A stretch of 8,176 nucleotides of DNA from positions 1 through 8,176 of the forward strand of contig CACYHJ010000107.1 of assembly GCA_902774165.1 (NCBI GenBank). Reading direction: 5' to 3'. The translations under genes and the position numbers were made by a program. Shown here in pieces: positions 1-5,305 of this stretch; the stretch's first letter is position 1; every line of letters starts with the position of its first letter. The notes under the pieces were generated by a model. It was not told the DNA's origin, ran no database searches, and saw only the letters and a program-made list of their open reading frames with translations. This stretch comes from Oscillospiraceae bacterium (lineage in GTDB: Bacteria; Bacillota; Clostridia; Oscillospirales; Acutalibacteraceae).

Positions 1-785
1 TGGATATTGCAAAACGCCATGATTTATATGTAATCGAAGACTGCTGCCAAGCAATTGGTGCTTTATATAAAGGTAAAATGGTTGGTACATTCGGTGATAT
101 CGGAACATCCAGCTTCTACCCGCCGCATCATATGACGATGGGCGAGGGCGGCGCGGTCTATACGAACGACCCGCTGCTGAACAAGATCGTCCGCTCCATG
201 CGCGACTGGGGCCGCGACTGCGTCTGCGCCTCGGGGCAGGACAACCTCTGCGGCCACCGGTTCGACGGGCAGTTCGGCGAGCTCCCGCAGGGCTACGACC
301 ACAAATACGTTTACTCCCATTTCGGATATAATCTGAAGGCGACCGATATGCAGGCGGCGGTGGGCTGCGCGCAGCTGGAAAAATTCCCCTCCTTCGTGGA
401 GCGCCGCAAGCACAATTTCGCGTATCTGCGCGAAAAACTCGAATGCGTGTCGGACAAGCTGATCCTGCCCGTCGCCTGCGAGAATTCCGACCCCAGCTGG
501 TTCGGCTTCATCATGACCTGCCGCGAAGGGCTGGACCGCAAAAAGGTTGTGTCTTACGTGGAGGGGCACGGCGTGCAGACCCGCAACCTGTTTGCGGGGA
601 ATCTCACGAAGCACCCCTGCTTCGACGAGCTGCGCAAAAGCGGCGAGGGTTACCGCGTCGTCGGCGATCTTTCCAATACCGACCGTATCATGAACGACTC
701 GTTCTGGATCGGCGTCTATCCTGGCATGACCGACGCGATGCTGGACGATATGGCGAAGGTCGTTATTGCCGCTGTGCGGCAATAA
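1..785 (+). CDS. rfbH: CDP-4-keto-6-deoxy-D-glucose 3-dehydrase (E1, RfbH/DdhC/AscC type), 5'-truncated
   Basis: Partial gene: the first whole codon is at 3, the stop is TAA at 783-785, and the N-terminal part lies outside the window. The enzyme belongs to the DegT/DnrJ/EryC1 aminotransferase fold but performs PMP-dependent C-3 deoxygenation of CDP-4-keto-6-deoxyglucose with an iron-sulfur cluster and a reductase partner (E3). Two diagnostic features are visible. The PLP lysine is replaced by histidine in SFYPPHHMTMGEGG (His codon 126-128). The [2Fe-2S] ligands fit C-X57-C-X-C-X7-C exactly, with Cys codons at 45, 219, 225 and 249. The 27-residue distance from the first ligand to the His matches C193 and H220 of the Yersinia enzyme. 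Aligned that way, about 178 residues are missing and the C-terminus falls near residue 438, normal for the family. The stretch GYDHKYVYSHFGYNLKATDM is also typical. Base composition changes abruptly near 110, from AT-rich to GC-rich, without breaking the frame. The expected E3 partner is not in the window. Assignment to the 3-dehydrase rather than an ordinary sugar aminotransferase is strong. Confidence 0.95.
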   Translation, partial: DIAKRHDLYVIEDCCQAIGALYKGKMVGTFGDIGTSSFYPPHHMTMGEGGAVYTNDPLLNKIVRSMRDWGRDCVCASGQDNLCGHRFDGQFGELPQGYDHKYVYSHFGYNLKATDMQAAVGCAQLEKFPSFVERRKHNFAYLREKLECVSDKLILPVACENSDPSWFGFIMTCREGLDRKKVVSYVEGHGVQTRNLFAGNLTKHPCFDELRKSGEGYRVVGDLSNTDRIMNDSFWIGVYPGMTDAMLDDMAKVVIAAVRQ

Positions 786-790
786 CGATA

Positions 791-858
791 ATTCGGAATT
801 CGGAGTTCGGAATTCGGAGTTATCGGATGGGCTTCGCCCATATCCGGATTATATATGC
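791..858 (+). repeat. Heptamer-plus-hairpin element, copy 1
   Basis: Four tandem heptamers RTTCGGA occupy 791-818. They are followed by a hairpin with stem ATGGGC (827-832), loop TTC (833-835) and stem GCCCAT (836-841). The stem is lengthened by CGG/CCG (824-826 with 844-846) across an AT bulge. The element ends in GGATTATATA. The same order of heptamers, GC-rich hairpin and ATTATA end recurs at 1091-1159 (inverted) and 4101-4170. It lies directly after the rfbH stop codon. No T-run follows the hairpin, so it is not a standard intrinsic terminator. Confidence 0.7.
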
Positions 859-910
859 GCGTAAATAAAACGGGATAAAATGTTTCGGTATTCTCAGACG
901 AAAATCGAGA

Positions 911-939
911 TTGATAAACGCTTCGCGCCTTTTTATATA
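911..939 (+). promoter_or_regulatory. Candidate sigma-A promoter
   Basis: TTGATA at 911-916 and TATATA at 934-939 are separated by exactly 17 bases, close to the housekeeping consensus. Transcription would start near 946 and run through a leader of about 235 bases containing the inverted repeat hairpin before the ThDP enzyme gene. In AT-rich sequence such matches arise by chance, so the call is tentative. Confidence 0.4.
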
Positions 940-985
940 TCATCACCGCAAAAACAAAGATCTGAAACGATACTTCTTAACCTTG

Positions 986-1014
986 TTGCTCGTTGCGGTT
1001 TAAAACAGTATATT
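986..1014 (+). promoter_or_regulatory. Second candidate promoter
   Basis: TTGCTC at 986-991 and TATATT at 1009-1014 have a 17-base spacer. The -35 match is weaker than that of the upstream candidate. Either or both could serve the ThDP enzyme gene. Confidence 0.25.
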
Positions 1015-1090
1015 TAAAAGATTATTTTGTGAATGTATAGTTTACAATACGATTGCCGATAGAAGTGCCGTTTGGTATTAAACAGAAATC

Positions 1091-1159
<69 letters not shown>

Positions 1160-1170
1160 ATAATGAATAT

Positions 1171-1174
1171 GGAG
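1171..1174 (+). promoter_or_regulatory. Ribosome binding site deciding the start at 1183
   Basis: GGAG lies 8 bases before the ATG at 1183. No comparable site precedes the upstream in-frame TTG at 1096, and the codons between them are repeat sequence. Confidence 0.8.
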
Positions 1175-1182
1175 CAAAAGCT

Positions 1183-2994
1183 ATGAAAATTAAAGTTGCC
1201 GAATACATCGCCTCCTTCCTCGTTGAGCACGGCATCGACACCGTCTTTACCGTGACCGGCGGGGGAGCGATGCATCTGAACGACGCCCTCGGGCATCAGA
1301 AGGGCCTGCACTGTACCTATAACCACCACGAGCAAGCCTGCGCCATCGCGGGCGAGGCTTATGCGCGGCTGGAAAACAAGCTCTGCGCGGTCTGCGTCAC
1401 TACCGGTCCCGGCGGCACCAACGCCATCACCGGCGTGGTGGGCGGCTGGCTGGACTCGATCCCCATGCTGGTCCTCTCCGGGCAGGTGCGCTACGATACC
1501 ACCGCCCGTTCGACGGGCCTGGGCATCCGCGCCATGGGCGACCAGGAATTCGACATCTGCACCGCCGTCGCAAGCATGACCAAATACTGCGAGATGGTGA
1601 TCGACAAGAATAAAATCAGATACTGTCTCGAAAAGGCGTTGAAGCTGGCGAAGCAGGGCAGACCCGGCCCCTGCTGGCTGGATATCCCGCTGAACGTGCA
1701 GGGCGCGTACGTCGATACGGACGACCTGTACCCTTACGACGGCGCGGAGGACGAAACCCTTCCCCCGAAGCCCGAAAAGGCGCTGTATCTTGATATTCTC
1801 GAAAGAATCAGGAACGCGGAGCGTCCCGTGCTCAACGCGGGCGCGGGCATCCGTCTGTCCGGCGCCTATGAGCAGTTCCGCCTGCTCGCCGAAAAACTGA
1901 ATATCCCCGTCGTCACCGGCTGGGACAGCATCGACCTTATCGAGGACGACCACCCGCTTTACACCGGCAGGGCGGGCATTATGGGCGACCGCGCGGGCAA
2001 TTTCGCCGTGCAGAACAGCGATCTTCTGCTGAGCATCGGCAGCCGTCTGTCCATCCGTCAGGTGGGCTACAGCTGGACGACCTGGGCGCGGGCGGCGTAT
2101 AAGATCGTCGTGGACGTGGACGCGGAAGAACTGAAAAAGAAGACCGTGAACCCCGATCTGCCCGTGTGGGCGGACGCGGCGGATTTTATCCCCGGGCTGC
2201 TTGCCTGTATTGAAGAAGAAAAGGTATTCAAAGGCGAGAGCTGGCTGAAACAGTGCGGCGACTGGAAGAAGAATTATCCGGTCGTACTGCCGAAGCATCT
2301 GGAAGAAAGCCGTCCGGCAAACGTCTACGCCTTCATCAAAAAGCTCTCCGACGCGCTGCCCGAGAACCGGGTCACCGTGGTGGGCAACGGCTCCGCCTGC
2401 GTGGTGGGCTCGCACGCCTACGTGATCAAAAAAGGCACGCGCTTCTTCATCAATTCCGCCATCGCCTCCATGGGCTATGACCTGCCCGCCGCCATCGGCG
2501 CTTGCCGCGCCGCGGGCACTGACGAGATCATTCTCGTCACCGGCGACGGCAGCCTGCAGATGAATATTCAGGAGCTGCAGACCATCATCACCAACAAGCT
2601 CCCCATCAAGATCTTCATGATCAACAACGCGGGCTATCATTCGATCCGCCAGACGCAGACGAATCTGTTCAACGCCAATTTCGTGGGCATCGGCCCCCAG
2701 AGCGGCGATCTGACCTTCCCCGATATGTCGAAGCTGGCGCCCGCCTACGGCTATCCGTATTTCAAGGCGGAAAGCAACGCTGAGCTCGACGCGGCGATTG
2801 AGCGCACGCTGAACACCCCCGGCTATGCGTTCTGCGAGATCGTTGTGACGACGGACCAGAATTTCGAGCCGAAATCGGCGACGAAGCGCCTTCCCGACGG
2901 CTCACTGTTCTCCCCGCCGCTGGAGGACCTCGCGCCCTTCCTGCCCCGCGAGGAGCTGCAGAGGAATATGTATATTCCGCTGATCGAAGAATGA
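1183..2994 (+). CDS. Thiamine-diphosphate enzyme, acetolactate synthase-like; possible YerE-type acetyltransferase of a CDP-dideoxyhexose
   Basis: 603 residues, the usual length for the acetolactate synthase/pyruvate oxidase superfamily. The start is set by GGAG at 1171 and by the typical opening MKIKVAEYIASFLVEHGI. Three domains can be followed. The N-terminal pyrimidine-binding domain has the cofactor-activating Glu50 in NHHEQACAIAGEA. A central domain (about 190-340) includes ADAADFIPG at its end. The C-terminal pyrophosphate-binding domain has G454-D-G-S followed by N481-N482 (GDG-X24-NN), where Asp455 and Asn482 would bind the metal. No small regulatory subunit gene is adjacent, which argues against a branched-chain amino acid role. 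Lying between an rfbH gene and an SDR gene, it resembles the arrangement for yersiniose, in which YerE transfers an acetyl unit from pyruvate to C-4 of CDP-4-keto-3,6-dideoxyglucose. Family membership is seen in the sequence; the sugar substrate is inferred from context. It could instead be a decarboxylase or ligase acting on another nucleotide sugar or keto acid. Confidence 0.9.
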   Translation: MKIKVAEYIASFLVEHGIDTVFTVTGGGAMHLNDALGHQKGLHCTYNHHEQACAIAGEAYARLENKLCAVCVTTGPGGTNAITGVVGGWLDSIPMLVLSGQVRYDTTARSTGLGIRAMGDQEFDICTAVASMTKYCEMVIDKNKIRYCLEKALKLAKQGRPGPCWLDIPLNVQGAYVDTDDLYPYDGAEDETLPPKPEKALYLDILERIRNAERPVLNAGAGIRLSGAYEQFRLLAEKLNIPVVTGWDSIDLIEDDHPLYTGRAGIMGDRAGNFAVQNSDLLLSIGSRLSIRQVGYSWTTWARAAYKIVVDVDAEELKKKTVNPDLPVWADAADFIPGLLACIEEEKVFKGESWLKQCGDWKKNYPVVLPKHLEESRPANVYAFIKKLSDALPENRVTVVGNGSACVVGSHAYVIKKGTRFFINSAIASMGYDLPAAIGACRAAGTDEIILVTGDGSLQMNIQELQTIITNKLPIKIFMINNAGYHSIRQTQTNLFNANFVGIGPQSGDLTFPDMSKLAPAYGYPYFKAESNAELDAAIERTLNTPGYAFCEIVVTTDQNFEPKSATKRLPDGSLFSPPLEDLAPFLPREELQRNMYIPLIEE

Positions 2995-3002
2995 CGCACA
3001 TT

Positions 3003-3152
3003 CCTGCGTCGCAGGCGCATATCGACAGACGTTGTCGATATATCGCCTGACGGCGATTCGATAGGTTGACCTTCGGCCAACTCGATATATGCCCGCAAGC
3101 GGGCATTCGATATGTGTTTGCAATGCAAACACAAGAGAAGCGCTTCGCGCTT
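3003..3152. repeat. Array of seven small hairpins, five phased by TCGATAT
   Basis: Almost the whole intergenic gap consists of short perfect or near-perfect inverted repeats. Stems (loops in lower case) are CCTGC-gtc-GCAGG (3003-3015), ATATCGACA paired with TGTCGATAT (3019-3041), ATCGCC-tgac-GGCGAT (3042-3057), GTTGACC-ttc-GGCCAAC with one mismatch (3065-3081), ATGCCCG-caag-CGGGCAT (3089-3106), TGTGTTTGC-aat-GCAAACACA (3113-3133) and AAGCGC-ttc-GCGCTT (3138-3152). The word TCGATA(T) recurs at 3035, 3058, 3082 and 3107, so it is spaced 23, 24 and 25 bases apart, with an inverted copy ATATCGA at 3019. The stems differ in sequence from unit to unit while the connecting word is constant. It lies between two co-directional genes and could act on the transcript (stability or attenuation) or be a dispersed genomic repeat. 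No T-run marks it as a terminator. Confidence 0.85.
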
Positions 3153-3155
3153 TAT

Positions 3156-3160
3156 AAGGA
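3156..3160 (+). promoter_or_regulatory. Ribosome binding site for the SDR gene
   Basis: AAGGA lies 11 bases before the ATG at 3172, a rather long spacing. It supports that start over the in-frame ATG at 3112, whose extra 20 codons would translate the hairpin array. Confidence 0.55.
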
Positions 3161-3171
3161 CGGATATTAAA

Positions 3172-4110
3172 ATGCAAACAGCAATCGTCACCGGCGCGAC
3201 GGGCATGATCGCCCTGGCGCTGATCCGAAGACTCATAAAAGCGAACGTCAGGGTTTACGCCCTGTGCAAGCCCGGTACTGCGGAGGGGCTCGGGGAGCTG
3301 ACCGACCCCCTCGTCACGGTGATCGACGCGGATATCTCCGAGTTCTACGCCGCAAGGGACAAAATCCCCGAAAAATGCGACGTGCTTTACCATTTCGCCT
3401 GGCTGGGCACCTTCGGCGGCGGACGGGACGACCCTTATCTGCAGCTGGACAATCTTCGCTACGCCGTCGACTGCGTAAAGCTCGCGGGCGCGACGGGCTG
3501 CGAAAAATTCGTCGGCGCGGGTTCTCAGGCGGAATACGGCCCCGTGACCGAGGTCCTGACCGCGGACACGCCCTGCGCGCCCCGCACAGGCTACGGTATC
3601 GCGAAATATTCCGCGGGGAAGCTGACGCGACTGTATGCCGATCAGTTGGGGCTTACCCACGTGTGGGTTCGCATTCTGAGCGTGTTCGGCGTCGGGAGCA
3701 TCCCGAATTCGATCATCCCCGCGACGATCGACAAGCTGCTGAAAAAAGAGCACGCCGCCTTTACAAAAGGCGAACAGATCTGGGATTTTCTCTACTGCGA
3801 CGACGCGGCGGAAGCTTTTTATCTGATCGGCGAGAAGACGCGGGAGAGCAAAATCTATCCCCTGGGCAGCGGCGAGCGCCGCACGCTGGCGGAATATATC
3901 GCCGCGCTGGGAAAGGTTGTCGACCCCGAAGCGCCGCTGGGCGTCGGCGAGCTGCCGTACCCGCCCGGACAGGCGATGTTCCTGCAGGCGGATATCTCGG
4001 AGCTGCGGGCGGACACGGGCTTTGCGCCCGTCGTCGGCTTTGAAAAGGGCGTCGCTCTGACCGCCCGGTGGCGGAAACAGTGCCTTGCGCATGAAATTAA
4101 TAATGAATAA
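3172..4110 (+). CDS. NAD(P)-dependent extended SDR, nucleotide-sugar reductase/epimerase
   Basis: 312 residues, normal for the NAD-dependent epimerase/dehydratase family. The N-terminal Rossmann motif reads TGATGMIA (residues 7-14), so the third glycine of the usual GxxGxxG is alanine. The catalytic triad is visible as Ser118 in GAGSQAEYG, Tyr141 and Lys145 in YGIAK. The segment WDFLYCDDAAEAF matches the conserved substrate-domain motif of sugar SDRs. The start at 3172 fits the beginning of the Rossmann strand; an upstream ATG at 3112 would add only repeat-encoded residues. By context after rfbH and a ThDP enzyme, it is a candidate for the final reduction of the CDP-sugar, either the YerF-like reduction of an acetyl branch or a 4-ketoreductase of the abequose/paratose synthase kind. 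These roles cannot be separated from sequence alone. The C-terminal codons AAT AAT GAA TAA are supplied by the start of a heptamer repeat, so the original C-terminus may have been altered. Confidence 0.9.
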   Translation: MQTAIVTGATGMIALALIRRLIKANVRVYALCKPGTAEGLGELTDPLVTVIDADISEFYAARDKIPEKCDVLYHFAWLGTFGGGRDDPYLQLDNLRYAVDCVKLAGATGCEKFVGAGSQAEYGPVTEVLTADTPCAPRTGYGIAKYSAGKLTRLYADQLGLTHVWVRILSVFGVGSIPNSIIPATIDKLLKKEHAAFTKGEQIWDFLYCDDAAEAFYLIGEKTRESKIYPLGSGERRTLAEYIAALGKVVDPEAPLGVGELPYPPGQAMFLQADISELRADTGFAPVVGFEKGVALTARWRKQCLAHEINNE

Positions 4111-4170
4111 TGAATAATGAATAATGAATAATTGAGGACGGGGCTTTGCCCCGTACCCCATTATATATAA
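4101..4170 (+). repeat. Heptamer-plus-hairpin element, copy 3
   Basis: Four exact TAATGAA heptamers at 4101-4128 are followed by a variant TAATTGA, then a hairpin with stem ACGGGGC (4138-4144), loop TTT (4145-4147) and stem GCCCCGT (4148-4154), and then ACCCCATTATATATAA. On the opposite strand its end reads TATAATGGGGTACGGGG, nearly the same as the start of copy 2. The first heptamers overlap the end of the SDR gene and provide its stop codon. Confidence 0.75.
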
Positions 4171-4200
4171 GCGTCCATTGTCCTTTATCCATTAGAATAT

Positions 4201-4205
4201 GGAGG
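4201..4205 (+). promoter_or_regulatory. Ribosome binding site deciding the start at 4214
   Basis: A perfect GGAGG lies 8 bases before the ATG at 4214. The alternative ATG at 4199 overlaps this site and would translate it, so 4214 is preferred. Confidence 0.85.
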
Positions 4206-4213
4206 TTTTTCCC

Positions 4214-5275
4214 ATGAAGAAAATCACAATCGTCATCCCCTGCTTCAACGAGGAGGAGAACGTGGTCCCCATCAGCCAGGCGGTCGAAAACGAAATAAAG
4301 ACCAATCTGCCGCAGTACGACTATGAGATCATGTTTATCGACAACGATTCGCAGGACAATACCCGCCCCCTGATCCGGGGGCTGTGCGCGGAGAACCCGA
4401 AGATCAAGGCGATCTTCAACGCCAAGAATTTTGGCCAGTTCAACTCGCCATACTACGGCCTGTGTCAGGCGCAGGGCGACTGCGCGATCCTGCTGTGCGC
4501 GGATTTTCAGGACCCGGTCGAGATGATCCCGAAGCTGGTTGCCGAGTGGGAAAACGGCTACAAGATCGTCTCCGCCATCAAGACCTCCAGCCGTGAGAAT
4601 AAACTGATGCGTTTCCTGCGCACCTGCTATTACAAGGTCATCAAAAAGATGAGCGACGTGGAGCAGATCGAGCATTTCACCGGCTTCGGCCTTTACGACA
4701 GGAGCTTTATCGAGGTTCTGCGCGGTATCGACGACTCCAAGCCTTTCCTGCGGGGGATCGTTGCGGAGCTGGGCTTCCAGCGCAAGGATATCGAATATCA
4801 GCAGGCGGAGCGCCGGGCGGGCAAGACCCATAACAATTTCTTCTCCCTCTACGACGCCGCCATGCTTTCCTTCACGTCCTATACGAAAATGGGCCTGCGC
4901 CTGTCCACCTTTATCGGGTTCTTTATCGCTTTTATGAGCGGGATCATGGGCGTCGTTTACCTGATCCTGAAGCTGACCAACTGGGATAAATACCCCATGG
5001 GCACCGCGCCGCAGCTGATCGGCATGTTCTTTCTGGGATCCATCCAGCTGGTGTTTATCGGCCTTCTGGGCGAGTATGTGCTGAATATCAACTCCCGCGT
5101 GATGAAGCGGCCGCTGGTGATCGAGGCGGAGCGCCTGAACTTCGGCGAGCAGAAGCCCATCCCGGTGGGTGAAGAGCGTTTTGCCCTGCCCGCCGCAGAG
5201 CTGTCGTCGATTACCGCCGCGGCGGAGCAGCTCGCGACTCATGCGGATTTTACGGAGGACGACAGCGGGATCTGA
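4214..5275 (+). CDS. Family 2 glycosyltransferase, polyprenyl-phosphate type (CsbB/GtrB-like), membrane anchored
   Basis: 353 residues. The opening MKKITIVIPCFNEEENV is the classic GT2 strand. The nucleotide-binding acidic motif is D43-N-D-S-Q-D, the family has NFGQFNSPYYG at 72-82, and the metal-binding motif is A96-DFQDP. The segment RRAGKTHNNFFSLYDAA (200-216) precedes two predicted membrane helices at about 228-252 and 264-286, ending in GLLGEYV. This architecture belongs to enzymes that move a sugar from a nucleotide donor to undecaprenyl phosphate on the cytoplasmic face, such as CsbB, GtrB and DPM1 relatives. The tail after residue 295 is a longer soluble extension than usual. The gene ends 30 bases before the YfhO-family gene, so the two are probably co-transcribed, and a CsbB-plus-YfhO pair is a known lipoteichoic acid glycosylation module in Bacillus. 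The donor sugar is not readable; the CDP-sugar made by the upstream genes is an inference. Confidence 0.92.
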   Translation: MKKITIVIPCFNEEENVVPISQAVENEIKTNLPQYDYEIMFIDNDSQDNTRPLIRGLCAENPKIKAIFNAKNFGQFNSPYYGLCQAQGDCAILLCADFQDPVEMIPKLVAEWENGYKIVSAIKTSSRENKLMRFLRTCYYKVIKKMSDVEQIEHFTGFGLYDRSFIEVLRGIDDSKPFLRGIVAELGFQRKDIEYQQAERRAGKTHNNFFSLYDAAMLSFTSYTKMGLRLSTFIGFFIAFMSGIMGVVYLILKLTNWDKYPMGTAPQLIGMFFLGSIQLVFIGLLGEYVLNINSRVMKRPLVIEAERLNFGEQKPIPVGEERFALPAAELSSITAAAEQLATHADFTEDDSGI

Positions 5276-5305
5276 GCCTTCTTATTTTCTCTTCAGGGTG
5301 ATTCA

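Noticed and set aside
827..841. Repeat hairpins read as ordinary intrinsic terminators
   Set aside because: None of the three GC-rich hairpins is followed by a run of T; the sequence after them is ATTATATA or ACCCC.
917..935. Possible terminator CGC-ttc-GCG followed by a short T-run after rfbH
   Set aside because: The stem is only about three base pairs and the sequence overlaps the spacer of a good promoter candidate.
3003..3152. CRISPR array as an explanation for the phased repeats
   Set aside because: The constant word is only seven bases, the units are 23-25 bases, and the variable parts are themselves palindromic, unlike CRISPR spacers. No cas gene is present.
2902..4161. Minus-strand open frame opposite the SDR gene
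   Set aside because: Its start lies within repeat copy 3, and it reads antisense through a clear SDR gene and the hairpin array. No motif is recognisable.
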